A stretch of 64,000 bases of DNA, from NCBI RefSeq assembly GCF_004337985.1, contig NC_043741.1, positions 7,358,032-7,422,031 of the forward strand. The letters are read 5' to 3'. The stretch comes from Pyricularia pennisetigena (taxonomy: Eukaryota > Ascomycota > Sordariomycetes > Magnaporthales > Pyriculariaceae). The notes beneath the pieces are model-generated. The model did no database searches. It had not been told where the DNA came from and saw nothing but the letters and a program-made list of their open reading frames with translations. Made by a program: the position numbers and the translations under genes. Below, in pieces: positions 10,551 to 20,864 of this stretch. The first letter of the stretch is position 1; every line of letters begins with the position of its first letter.

Positions 10551-12390
10551 ATGACCACCACCGAGATCTGGATGAACCGACGGTTCATGGGAGTAAGTAT
10601 AATGGTGTCTAGCCCCCACGACTCCTTGTAAAGTGTCATCCGCTTAGACAGGGACTCGGCAGGAACGCGCCCAGCAATATCTGCCCGGAGGCTTTTGCCC
10701 CATCCATTTGGGCGATGTTCTCCAGGGCCGCTACCATGTGTTCCGTAAGCTAGGCACTGGCAGCCAGTGCACTGTTTGGCTGGCAAGAGACAAAGGGTAG
10801 GTCACACAATTCATGCCGCCTCTCCCCTTGTTAAGCTTTCCAGTGGGACTAAATCGCCGAATGATGCTACCACGTACAAGTGTGAAAGAGCGCCGTTACG
10901 TCGCCCTCAAGGTCTTTGCGGCCAAATACAGCAAGCTGGACGACATCTCGATCGAGCAGCTTCTTGCATCGCGCCCCGACGGCCATGAAGGAAACCATCC
11001 GGGCAAATTTCACGTCGAACTAGCCCTCGATAGTTTTCAAGTCCGGGGTCCTAATGAGCAAACCCACCAGGTCAAAGTGACCGAGCCGCTCGGCCGCAGC
11101 CTCGCCGAGATAATCGAGGATGCAGCCGAACGGCGCGCGGAGCTCAGCGGCTCCGACGCCTGGCTCGGCAAGGCGGTCGAGGGCGACGGCTGGTCGACGC
11201 GGTTCGCCAAAAGGGCCTGCTACCAGGTCCTCCTGGGGCTGGACTATCTACACGCTCGACAGGTGGCGCATCGGGACGTCCGGCCGGGAAATGTCTGCGC
11301 AGCCCTGCAGAAGGACCTTTGCGAGCTCGACGAGAATGAGATTCAGGAATCCGTCTGGCAGACTGAAGAGTCTGATGAGGGCAATTCGTCCAGTGATGAC
11401 GGTGATGATGCCGGTAACGACGCAGCACAGGAAGAAGAGCCGGTTTGGGACGTAGGACCGGAATCAGATGCGGAATCAGAAGACTCAAGCCCCGTCTCGC
11501 CAGGGATTTCGAAAATTATGGAACAAGGCCAGATGTGTAGGCAACTCACCGAGCAGCAGTGGGCAGAGTACCGAGCGGACCCGGGCGACGCATCAGCCGA
11601 GCCACACACGGCCGCGTGGAACAAGGCCAACTTGGTCAGGTCGGCCGACTGGATCGAGCTCCTGCACCGGTCTGACGGCCAGCCGCCCCAGGACGGCGAG
11701 ATCAGGTACACCGTGGCGGGCGCGCCTCTGATGGACGACGAGGACGAGACTTGCATCTCATCCGGCGACGGGCCCACCACCACGAGCAGACCGCCACCCG
11801 GCCGCATGGTCCTCGTCGACCTGGGGGCGGCGTGCCGGTTTTCCGAGTGCGAGAGCCGGAGGCTGATGAACCCCCTCGCCTTCACGCCGCCCGAGGGCCT
11901 GCTGCCCGGCAGAGACGGCGCCGGCGTGCCCTGCTCGCATCGCGGAGACGTCTTCTCGCTCGGCCTGCTGTTCTGGAACGTCGTCATGCTGCGGCGGCTC
12001 ACGGAGCCGACGTTCTCGCTCCCCAACGACGACGACGACGACAAGACGCGGGCCAAGGGCCATCTTTTGCGGGATTTGGCTCAGCGCATCGGTCCGTTCC
12101 CCGCCGAGCTGCGTCCGTTGTGGCCCGACGCGGGCAGGTTTGTGGATGCGGAGGGCAGGGCCGTCGAGAATTCTGCGGACCGATACGGCCAAGAGGTTGA
12201 GCCGGGAGATTTCGAATACGGGGATATCTGGGACCAGGGCAGGCAGAGGAAACCCTTGGACATGTCGGATGGTGACCTCGAGGTCTTTGTAGGGCTGGTT
12301 TTGTCCATGTTGCAGTGGAAGGCGGATGAGAGGCCTTCCACGGCCGAGTTGCTTGGGCACGAGTGGTTCAAAGAGCTGCGCGAGGTGTGA
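10551..12390 (+). CDS. SRPK-like protein kinase
   Basis: A 561-aa kinase from exons 10551-10592, 10663-10796 and 10881-12390. The 70-bp intron (GTAAGT...GGCAG) and the 84-bp intron (GTAGGT...ACAAG) keep the frame. Exon 2 supplies the SRPK-type lead YLPGGFCPIHLGD and the glycine loop LGTGSQCTVWLARD. Exon 3 supplies the ATP-anchoring Lys69 (VALKVF), the catalytic loop HRDVRPGN with Asp191, the metal-binding DLG with Asp372, and PPEG at the end of the activation segment. A long acidic, Ser-rich insert (about residues 205-365) separates the HRD and DLG motifs, as the spacer does in SR-protein kinases. The usual catalytic-loop Lys is Arg here. All essential acidic residues remain, so activity is plausible; substrates could be SR-type proteins. 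The 14-codon first exon is the least certain part. Confidence 0.82.
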
Positions 12391-12801
12391 TGGGGTAGTT
12401 TTGTATAGGCAGTACCTACAGAAGAGATATTTCTTTCACCTGATTCCGATAATGCTCACATCTCTTCAGACCTTGTAAACACTCGAAATCACAGCACTCC
12501 ATGTAAAACTCATATGGCTTGCAAGGGGTGACCATCTGGGACGTAGGGTCAGTGATTCCATGTTGAATTCCATGTTGAATTCCACGTTGTGGATTTCTTT
12601 GCGAGCTTGTGAAATTTAATTCCCAATGACAAACTGTGCTGTTAATAATGTAGACTCTACGAGGTGCTCGCATACATTGGGTTTTCTACCAATGAAGAGC
12701 TCCGCAGCTAACCGCTATATCCCCCATCCCCAACAGCAACAGTCCTTGGTGGAAGCAGATCATGTCCTCGACAGACCACCATACTCATAACCTTGTCGTC
12801 C
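12391..12801. other. Convergent spacer with a 12-bp tandem repeat
   Basis: Lies between the 3' ends of the kinase (+) and the next gene (-). It contains three near-identical 12-bp units of ATTCCATGTTGA at about 12555-12589. No gene is supported. Confidence 0.6.
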
Positions 12802-14067
12802 TCAGCAAATCTCCCGATCGGCCCCACCCTCGGTCCTGGAGGTGACATCAGCTCGCATATCATGGGACTGTGCCGAGACCTCGACGACGGCTTGGATGTT
12901 CCACGCCCGATCGAAAGCCGCCCGGTTGAGCACAAGGCCGTGGTTTGGTTCGTGAGCCCCGACGATGACGGTCCTCTCGGACTCGGTGAGCTCGTCGACC
13001 ACGACGAACTCGTTCCATTTGATCAGCTGCGCCTGGGCCGGGAAGCGGCTGCGGGCAAACGCCGCGCAGGCCTCTGGGGAGGCATGCACGAATTCCCTCG
13101 GCAGTTCAGGGAGGGTCTGCAGCGGCGGAACCGCGGGGCCATCCGTCGAAGAATCGCTGTCGGGATCGAGGTTGCTCACAACGGCGTAGCGGTCAATTCT
13201 TTTGTCCGCCCGCTGGCCCTGATCCCGCTCGGCCGCGGTGAGGACTTCGTTGATCGTCTCGAGCGTGACGTTTGCGGCAGTGATGAACAGCGGGGTCAGG
13301 ATCGGCCTGCCCCGGTGGTAGGCCGGGTCCGCCTCGCGCCGGATCTGGCCCACAAACGGCGGGAAAGCCACGAGGTCCAGATGCGCGCGGAGAACACGAG
13401 GGTTGCTGGCCTCGGCAGCGCGCAATTTGGCCAGCATTTCTGGGTTCCAAATCCCACCGCACATGAATGCCTGGTTGCGCATGTGTCGAGCGCCTTCTGC
13501 GCGGCTGCATATCGCTCTCAGATCGTCCAACCCGGCGATGGCGGCGGGAACGTCGTCGAAAGCGCAGCCAAACCCGATCGTCGGCTCGCTTTGGGCCGGG
13601 TGGATTTCGCGGTCCGTAACGCTAACGCAAACGAAGCATCGTCCGTGTTTGCCTGCAGCAGCGCGGAGCTGGATCAAAGCAACGTCGCTGGTCAAAAGGT
13701 GATCGCCATCGGCGTTGGATCCGTAGACTTCTTTATAGTAAGTAAACGGAAAGTCTTCGATGGCCTTGCCCGAATACTCCTTCTCTTTCAGCGGCTGTAC
13801 ATGATCAAAGGCACTGGCGTCCGAATTGGCCCTGAGGACGGCATGGACATCCTCGTCGGGCTGGGCGAAAAGTAGGACTTCGTACGGCGGACGCAGACCT
13901 GCGTTGGCCTTGGCCGTGAAGCTGAGCAGTGTCTATATGTTAACCGAAAGGTTTGTCAGTTTAGTGTCTGAAGATGCTTTCTTTCCCCGAGAGGGTTTGC
14001 TCACCTGGCCTTCCACCTTGTCACGACAGACAGCCACGATCTTGCAAGGAAAGTTCCATCCAGACAT
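12802..14067 (-). CDS. Unrecognised protein, two exons
   Basis: Exons 14067-14005 and 13932-12802 are joined by a 72-bp intron (GTGAGC...ATATAG) in phase 0, giving 397 aa. The minus-strand frame is preferred to the long plus-strand frame over the same DNA because it continues through the splice and has balanced composition. The protein begins MSGWNFPCKIVAVC and has no signal peptide or membrane segment. Readable blocks are YEVLLFAQPDEDV, HLLTSDVALIQLRAAAGK, ILTPLFITAANVTLETINEV and ELTESERTVIVGAHEPNHG. None identifies a family. The frame upstream of the chosen ATG stays open to a possible acceptor at 14188-14196, so one more 5' exon may exist. The gene is convergent with the kinase gene. Confidence 0.6.
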
Positions 14068-15143
14068 TTCGACGAGCGAGTCCGTACCGGTTGACGGTTG
14101 TGGTGGGCGAAGAAAGAAAGGGAGGGTGTCAAGCGGCCCGAAATGAGGGGCGTCAATAGGAAATCGGGAATAGAAATGATCGACGTGCAAATTTGCCTAT
14201 CTAGGTCTCAATGTCAGCAGCCAACTGCGCCGTAAGATCCAGCACACCTCATTTGCCCGTCAGCCCGTCATTGGCGGCGCAGCCAATTACGGTCCCTGGG
14301 TTCTGGTCTTGGCAGGGGTTCAATACGGGTACGGGCCCCAGTTCGGAGTTATAATCCTATTTCGACGGGTTGTCTTACCCGTCTAAGCGGTTGGGGATAA
14401 GATTAACGCATTTGGTTATTAGCGGGGCCTAGCGGCGGTGCATCATCGCAGAGGAGCTATGTAGCTTACAATACTCAGCACTTGTGAAGTTTTCAGAAGC
14501 CCTGAAACTCGATTCGGACCTAGATAAGATACGAACACTGCTGTCGGTAATGTTGAGTAAACCCACAAAAAAAGAATGAATTTAAAAATAAAATTAAAAA
14601 AAGCTTACAATAAGCTGGGTCCATTTCCGTGTGAGATGAAGATTACTTGTGGCCTGTTCTTTGTATGAGCCCAAAGGACCACATCCCATACCAGGCGGAA
14701 TAAGTACGGACAAACTTGAATCCGAGTTCTAGGCATTACCTTAGTTGCTGTACTGCGGCTCAATTACTAAACAGGCAGTTACTATTTCTGCCAGTATCGT
14801 GGGCTGTGGTGATGACTTCGCCTGCGATTCTGGTCAGCTTTGCCTGGCCGGCCAGGGTGAATTTGCTTCGCCCTGCGGCCGTTACTGGACAGGGCTGGAG
14901 TTGATGAGGGCAATGCTTACTGCTACGTGAATCCCCAAGAGCCTGGTATCGTGATGGGGAGGCATATAAAGCAGAGACAGGAGGCAGGATGTAGGGAGAC
15001 TGGAAAGAAGAAAAAAAAAAAAGCAGATCATCAGCTCAACAATCATCAACACGCACTCAACAAACATCTAGTCCCTCTTACTTTCATATCTGTTTAAACA
15101 TCACCTCACCCAGACCCTCTCCTCTTCTTACCCATCGACCGCC
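14068..15143. other. Spacer with a frameshifted Cys-rich relic
   Basis: Around 14785-14930 (+) a frame reads GCGDDFACDSGQLCLAGQG and then CGRYW, with regular cysteine spacing. After about 14900 the sense continues in another frame (DEGNAYCYVNPQEPG). No splice site explains the shift and no start codon is visible. This looks like a fragment of a Cys-rich secreted protein. The rest of the spacer appears empty. Confidence 0.35.
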
Positions 15144-16663
15144 ATGCGCACCACAGCATTTGTTTCGCTTTTTTTCTTGGGCATAGTCCAGGTCCAAGCA
15201 GTGGTTCATCCCGTGGTCTACGACTGCAGGCAAACCCCTGGCATCTGTAAAAACTTCTGCTTTGCCGTCAACTGCCTGGGCCACAGTGACACCCTGGGCG
15301 GTGGCGGCAACGGCGATGCAAACCGTCGGGCCTGGGGAGATGGCACCATTGCGGCGAAGCAGCTGAGACAGCAGCCCCCGGTGAACGACAACACGATAGA
15401 GGAATACCCTTATGCCTCCTCTGCAGAGGGCGGCCTCATGACCGGCAACAAATTCGTCAGTCTCCGTACAGTTCCTCAGACGGAGCAAAGCAGTAAGTTA
15501 CATCCCGGGTGAGCTGAGGGACGCAGCAGTGGCAGCACCCCAGAAGCGGGATACAAACTAACCAAAGAAACTTTTGTGCACCCGAATAGAGCAAGGCCAC
15601 CTGCTCCAGGGCATTGGAAGTAGCCCGGCCTCCCATAAGTGGGTCACGTCGCTGACCAATGTCGCCAGTGCAAATCTGTATGTACCGTTCCGCTCCGCCA
15701 CTGACAAGACAAATTCATCTCTGTCGCATTTTGCTAACCAGGAGATGGCGTGATAGGGGCGTCGACTGGTGTTACGCTACGACGCAGTGCGTGCCCGACG
15801 ACGAACAGTTCGTGCCGACGGCCAAGGGCCAGTTCAAAAAGCCCACAGCAACCACTACGCAGGCCCAGCGCAGAGATCTGACAGGCGACGGAAGCGGCGA
15901 CGACAACAAAATCTCGCCCGCGCTCGCGGCATACCTCGACGCGAACCAGGCTCTCGACACCGCGAGCAACATGATCGTGGCGCAGGACGCCCACGGCAAC
16001 TGCTACAACAGGCCGATGGATGGGAACACGTGGGCCCTTAAGCCTGGTTCTAAAGTGCGGCGCCGAGGCGTGGATTCCTTTCTTCAGAGGAGGGCCGGAA
16101 ACGTGGCCACAGGGGGAGGTGCCAACGCGGGGGCCACAAGGGGAGGCGCCAACGCGGGGGCCACAAGGGGAGGCGCCAACGCGGGTGCCACAAGGGGAAG
16201 TAATGTGGGAGCCGCCAGTAGCAGCAAGTGGACACTGGCTACCTCGTGCTCACCCAAGACAGCAGCCGCGCTTTCTGCAAAAACTAACAACGGCCTCAGG
16301 AGGACTAACAGCCTGCCCGTCGGCAAGACGCAGACAGATGCAAACAGTCTGGGAGCAGCTAACAGCCCGACCCTCGGCAATGCTCCGGCAAACGGCCTCA
16401 GGAAGACTAACAGCCTGCCCGTCGGCAAGACGCAGACAAATGCAAACAGTCTGGGAGCAGCTAACAGCCAGTCCGTCGGCAATGGTCCGGCAAACGGCCT
16501 TAGGAGGACTAACAGCCTGCCCGTGACCCCTACTCAGCCAAAGGCGGCCGGGCTCACTAGGGCCGACACCATGGCCGTCGGCAACGGTGTGGGAGCGGCT
16601 AACAACAGAGCAGCTGCCAAAGCTCCGGGGACAAAGACCACCAACCTATCCGGCAAACCTTGA
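15144..16663 (+). CDS. Secreted NucA/NucB-like protein with tandem repeats
   Basis: A 452-aa protein from exons 15144-15492, 15590-15677 and 15742-16663. The introns of 97 and 64 bp have GTAAGT/ATAG and GTATGT/CCAG borders, the second with a CTAAC branch site. Signal peptide MRTTAFVSLFFLGIVQVQA. The N-terminal half resembles the DNase NucA/NucB domain of secreted nucleases: DCRQTPGICKNFCFAVNC, the signature EEYPYASSAEGG at about residues 93-104, and GVDWCYATTQC. The C-terminal half is repetitive: three 9-residue GGANAGATR units, then 34-residue units built on NGLRRTNSLPVGKTQT (two full copies and one partial). The basic RTNSLPV motif recurs in each unit. A nuclease acting on host or environmental DNA is plausible, but the catalytic residues were not verified. 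Confidence 0.75.
16115..16195 (+). repeat. 27-bp in-frame tandem repeat, 3 copies
   Basis: Three contiguous units (16115-16141, 16142-16168, 16169-16195) each encode GGANAGATR in the NucA/NucB-like protein and are nearly identical at the DNA level. Confidence 0.9.
16289..16534 (+). repeat. 102-bp in-frame tandem repeat, 2.4 copies
   Basis: Units start at 16289, 16391 and 16493, each with AACGGCCT(C/T)AGG. They encode a 34-residue module containing NSLPVGKTQT and NSLGAANS. The third unit is truncated. Confidence 0.88.
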
Positions 16664-17448
16664 GTAGCCTTCCGATCCAACTGGCTGCTGCTAACTGGCG
16701 GAAAAGTCGGTCGACGACACCTGAACAAGTATAGCGGTTCGGAACAATTATTCCAAGGTATATCCGTAAAAACCAGACATGCAAGTGTGGATTTTACAAG
16801 GTCGGTGTATTTTGTTTTGGTTGCTTTTTTTGTTTTGCTTTGGTTTGTTTAGTTTATTGTTTTATGCGCGGAGTTCACAGGTGTTTTTCTTTTTTCTTGT
16901 TTTTTGTCTTGTACAAATGTTTATGAATAAAGTGGAGATTCCTCTGTAGCAGATCGTGTTGGGTTTTGCGCCAAAGAAATTTGTAAGCAACAACGAAACT
17001 CGCCCTTTGGGCTGTTGATTATTGGAAACAAATGCCCAAATTGGCACATGGCATCAAAAGATTCGCCGATTGTGCTAATGAGCTTGTGGCGTTGTTCCGT
17101 GAATCTGGGTCTGTAAATACCATCACGAGGCCAAGCAAACATAATCGTATAGATCTTTCTTTCCATCTCATGTTTCAGTGCAGCCAGCTCCATGAATAGA
17201 CGCCGTGACCCTCGTCTTGCCGCTTCGAGTTTCCCGCCGAACCCAGGGGGAGGCGAAGCAAAAACGCCAAGATGACATAGAAGCGGACAACGGATGGCCA
17301 GGTCCGGAATGATCCAGGGTCCTTGCGCGAGGGCTAGATCAGACCCGACCTTTCAGTACAACGACAACGCCCCCCCGCGGTGGCGCCGATCGCCAACGGT
17401 GCCCACCGGCATAATCCTACCCTCCCACACCAAACATAGAAGAAAAAA

Positions 17449-17486
17449 ACACACACGCACACGCGCGCACACACACACACACACAA
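17449..17486. repeat. (CA)n microsatellite
   Basis: An imperfect CA repeat interrupted by a few CG dinucleotides. Confidence 0.85.
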
Positions 17487-18307
17487 AGAAATTAACAACC
17501 TTCTGGGACTGAAACATGTTCATCAGGGATATGGTACCGATAGCCAAGCGATAGGGAAATTCCTGTTGCGTCAAGTTGATGGATTGTTTATTTCTCCGAT
17601 GGTTTGATTCTCGCAATCATTTCTCTCTTTTTTGTTTCTCTGTCTTTGTCTCCCTTTTTTTAGAGGCTGAGCTCCGCCAAGTGATTCCTGGTCGCATCCA
17701 AAGTGAGCAATCCCACATTTATGACTCGACAAGTTTAGAAGGCGACAGTCGCTGTCACGCGGCGGCCGAGGAGAGTTTTGACGGGTTTTACCAGTAGACT
17801 ATCGATATCCTGAAATTTCCCCACCCACCGTGGTAGGTTGCAGTACCGCGACGTTGGTTGGCGTAGCGGTTATACTTACCGGCATGAGCTCCACCTCCAC
17901 CCCCCAAGTCCAGCTCGAGCCTCCAGATTGCGGATCAATGACAAATTTACGACATGTAACCAAAAACAAAAAAAAAAAAAAGAAGAAGAACTGTGCATTG
18001 CGAATCCTTGGTAGGCGGCGAGAAGGGAAGAAGCTTGAATGTAGAAATCTTGGCAAGTTTTGTTTTACTGCCAAATATTTCCCACAAAGCATTCCTGCTA
18101 CAGTCGCATTTTTTTCCAGGTGGGACTCGAAAGCGATTGGTGGGACAAAAAAAAACCACAGCTGTGTATGTGAAGAAGCAGGTTGCCGTCACCTGGACGT
18201 CGCGAGAAGATGAAGGGAGTTATGCCAAGACGGAGCCTTGCACATGGCCGCGATGGGTCAAGAAAAAGCAAGGTATAGAAACTTTGTCGATGATGAAGAA
18301 GAATATC

Positions 18308-18315
18308 TATAAAAG
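18308..18315 (+). promoter_or_regulatory. TATA-like box of the AA9 gene
   Basis: TATAAAAG lies 168 bp before the LPMO start codon and is followed by a T/C-rich tract (about 18414-18440), a layout common in highly expressed fungal genes. Confidence 0.5.
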
Positions 18316-18482
18316 GGATCGTTTGACCGGTTCGTCTACTTCCCAACTCTGGTCTTTTCTGGCACCGCTCCAGCACGGCACGCATTCATTCACTCAGTGT
18401 GCTTCGGTTCCCCCCCTTTTTTTTTCTTTTTTTTTTTCTATTCGTTCATCGGTGTTGCTAGCAACTTCCTCCCGCCCTTATC

Positions 18483-19619
18483 ATGAAGTCCTCAACCTTT
18501 ATCAGCCTGCTGGCGGGTCCCTTGGCCGCCCAGGCGCACTACATCTTCAGCATCGTGTTCGTCAACGGGGTGCAAAAGGGCGGCGACTACACCTACATCC
18601 GCAAGAACAGCAACACGTACATGCCGTCCTACACCAACGACATCATCAACTCGCCCGACCTGCGCTGCAACCAGGGTGCGGTCGCTGGCAGCACCCAGAC
18701 CCTGACCGTCAAGGCCGGCGACAAGATCGGCTTCAAGATCTGGTTCAACGAGAAGATCGAGCACCCGGGCCCCGGCTTTGTCTACATGTCCAAGGCCCCG
18801 GACTTGGTGAGCAATTACGACGGCAGTGGCAACTGGTTCAAGGCGGCCGAGATGGGCCTGTGCGGCGGCCGGGCCAACGAGGACACCGCCTGGTGCACCT
18901 GGCAGAAGGACCGCATCGAGTTCACCATCCCGCAGCGCACCCCGCCGGGAGAGTACCTGGTCCGCGTCGAGCACCTCGCCATCCACGAGTCGCACGCCGG
19001 CAAGGGCCAGTTCTACATGGAGTGCGCCCAGTTCAAGGTCGAGGGTTCCGGAGGCGGCACGCCCGGTCCCTTGGTCAAGATCCCGGGTCTCTACAAGGCC
19101 ACCGACCCGGGCATCGCCTACAACAAGTGGACCAACAACCCGGCCAACTACGTCATGCCTGGTCCGGCCGTTTGGACCGACAACGGCTCCAATGCTGCTG
19201 CCGCGTCTCCCGACTCGTCTGCTTCCAACGATACCTCCAAGGCCTCTTCCAGCGAGTCTTCCACCGAACCCTCCAGCTCCAGCCAGCCCTCCAGCAAGCC
19301 CTCGACCCCTGCTGCTTCCAACGGTAATGGTGGTGGTGGTGGTGGTGGTGGTGGCGGCGGCAGCGGCGGCAGTGGTGGCGGCAACAGTGGCGGCGGCAGC
19401 GGCGGCGGCAGCGGCGGCAGCGGCAACAGCGGCGGCAGTGGCAGCAGCGGCGGCGGCAGCGGCAGTGGCAACAGCGGCGGCGGCAGCGGTGGCGGCGGCG
19501 GCGGCGGTAGCGGTGCGGCCCTGTTTGCCCAGTGCGGTGGCCAGGGCTTCAATGGCCCCACTACCTGTGCCAAGGGTACCTGCAAGGTCATCAACCAGTG
19601 GTACAGCCAGTGCGCCTAG
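18483..19619 (+). CDS. AA9 lytic polysaccharide monooxygenase with CBM1
   Basis: A single-exon 378-aa secreted copper enzyme of family AA9, which cleaves cellulose or related beta-glucans oxidatively. The signal peptide ends in AQA, leaving His19 as the mature N-terminus. His19 and His94 (IEHPGP) form the histidine brace, and Tyr178 (QFYMEC) is the axial ligand. The catalytic domain runs to about residue 235. A Ser/Thr/Pro-rich stretch and a linker of roughly 70 Gly/Ser residues follow, then a C-terminal CBM1 (about 343-378, [15 protein letters not shown] and QWYSQCA). The linker is encoded by a GGT/GGC/AGC trinucleotide array, and its length is unusual. The next gene on the same strand is another CBM1 enzyme (GH131), consistent with a plant cell-wall-degrading locus. 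Substrate and regioselectivity cannot be read here. Confidence 0.96.
   Translation: MKSSTFISLLAGPLAAQAHYIFSIVFVNGVQKGGDYTYIRKNSNTYMPSYTNDIINSPDLRCNQGAVAGSTQTLTVKAGDKIGFKIWFNEKIEHPGPGFVYMSKAPDLVSNYDGSGNWFKAAEMGLCGGRANEDTAWCTWQKDRIEFTIPQRTPPGEYLVRVEHLAIHESHAGKGQFYMECAQFKVEGSGGGTPGPLVKIPGLYKATDPGIAYNKWTNNPANYVMPGPAVWTDNGSNAAAASPDSSASNDTSKASSSESSTEPSSSSQPSSKPSTPAASNGNGGGGGGGGGGGSGGSGGGNSGGGSGGGSGGSGNSGGSGSSGGGSGSGNSGGGSGGGGGGGSGAALFAQCGGQGFNGPTTCAKGTCKVINQWYSQCA
19324..19512 (+). repeat. GGN/AGC trinucleotide array encoding the LPMO linker
   Basis: An almost uninterrupted run of Gly and Ser codons with occasional Asn, beginning with a (GGT)n stretch. It is likely to vary in length between isolates. 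Confidence 0.9.
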
Positions 19620-20864
19620 GCGCGACGATCAAACAAAGTGATCCCAGGGGGAAACGTTTCATTCTGAGGGGATGTGTGGGCAAATAGTTGGGACATGGGA
19701 AACAACAGTCGTTCTTTTTATTGTCGGATTGTGTCCAGGCTTTTTCCGTTGTTTCTCTGTCGTCACTTTTGCTCTTAAGCTACTCTTGCTAGGATAGATA
19801 GCTTGCTGTCGACTAGCTTTACTTACTTTCTTTAGGATATATAGCTTGCTGTAGACTAGCTTTATTTACTTTCTTTTTACTTTTGACTGTTTGAGCAATG
19901 TGTGCAATGGTGTGATTCCGACCTGTTTGACCGCGAACATCCTGAGAAAAAAAGGTTGTGGTAGTTAAGGGGATGAAAGCAGAGAGGGGGAAAAACAACA
20001 AATGCGAATTGTCCATGGACAAATGGGTAAAAATAAATTAGGCCTGTCAAAAAGTTTATTGAGTGCTGCAGGCCAGGTACAGATCAGTAATAATAGAAGC
20101 ACTTGACTCAATGGAGCAGGGCTGTTTGTTCATTGACCTGTCAAATGGGACCTTCCCAGAGTTTCTATTTATTCGATACTGTCACGTGTCATGCATATCT
20201 AATAATAATCGACAGGGACCTTGTACTGTAATGTACTGTACGTACGGTACATGGATTAGATCAGCGTCGCATGGCGCCCCGTCATCCCAATCTGCACTTC
20301 CCCGGACTCCGAAACAACCAATCTCGGAGGGCTAGCCTCCGCTTGCAAAGGCGCACCTGTCGAAGCCCACCCAGCCCCCAAATGCACAAATTCGGAACCA
20401 GACGAGCGAGGTCCCTACCGCCACTCTGCCCCGCTGGAGCTGGGGATCGCTGCCGAATATAAATTACAACAAGAAGCTAGCACCCGCTTCTACCGGGATT
20501 GCGCTCTGCGTGGAAATTTTGTTGACTACTTTTCTTCCACGTTGGGTCGCGGAGCACATAACCGCACAGTCGGAGCCACGGGCCGTGTTAAGGGGGGGGA
20601 ATAGACTGAATTTAGACAATGGGGAAAAAAAAAAAATGTCGCAGTAATTACCACTGATGTGATGCGGGTCATGGTTGCCCCAGCAAAACTCGACGCAAGC
20701 GACAAGACTTTTGGCGATTAACAAGATCCCACAAGCTTTAAAAGCGACACTTGGCCCCCCCTGACATGCCAAGTTAGCCACCAAGACTTGGCCGGTTCAC
20801 GCCAACCCCGTCGCCCCTCCATCAAACCCTTTGCCTCCCGTGATCCCAACCCCACACCCACGCT
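19620..20864. other. Spacer between AA9 and GH131 genes
   Basis: Contains the LPMO 3' region with a duplicated 43-bp block and the GH131 promoter. No gene is seen. Confidence 0.6.
19791..19876 (+). repeat. 43-bp direct tandem duplication
   Basis: Copies at 19791-19833 and 19834-19876 both begin AGGATA and end ACTTTCTTT. They differ at only a few positions. The block lies in the 3' region of the AA9 gene. Confidence 0.9.

Larger units (their letters stand above)
16664..18482. other. Long spacer with CA microsatellite and AA9 promoter
   Basis: A 90-codon minus-strand frame at 16921-17193 starts MELAALKHEMERK and could be a small gene, but nothing supports it beyond being open. A (CA)n tract lies at about 17449-17486. 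The right end is the presumed promoter of the LPMO gene. Confidence 0.45.

Noticed and set aside
12793..13875. 360-codon plus-strand open frame
   Set aside because: The minus-strand frame over the same DNA continues through a proper intron and has more natural composition.
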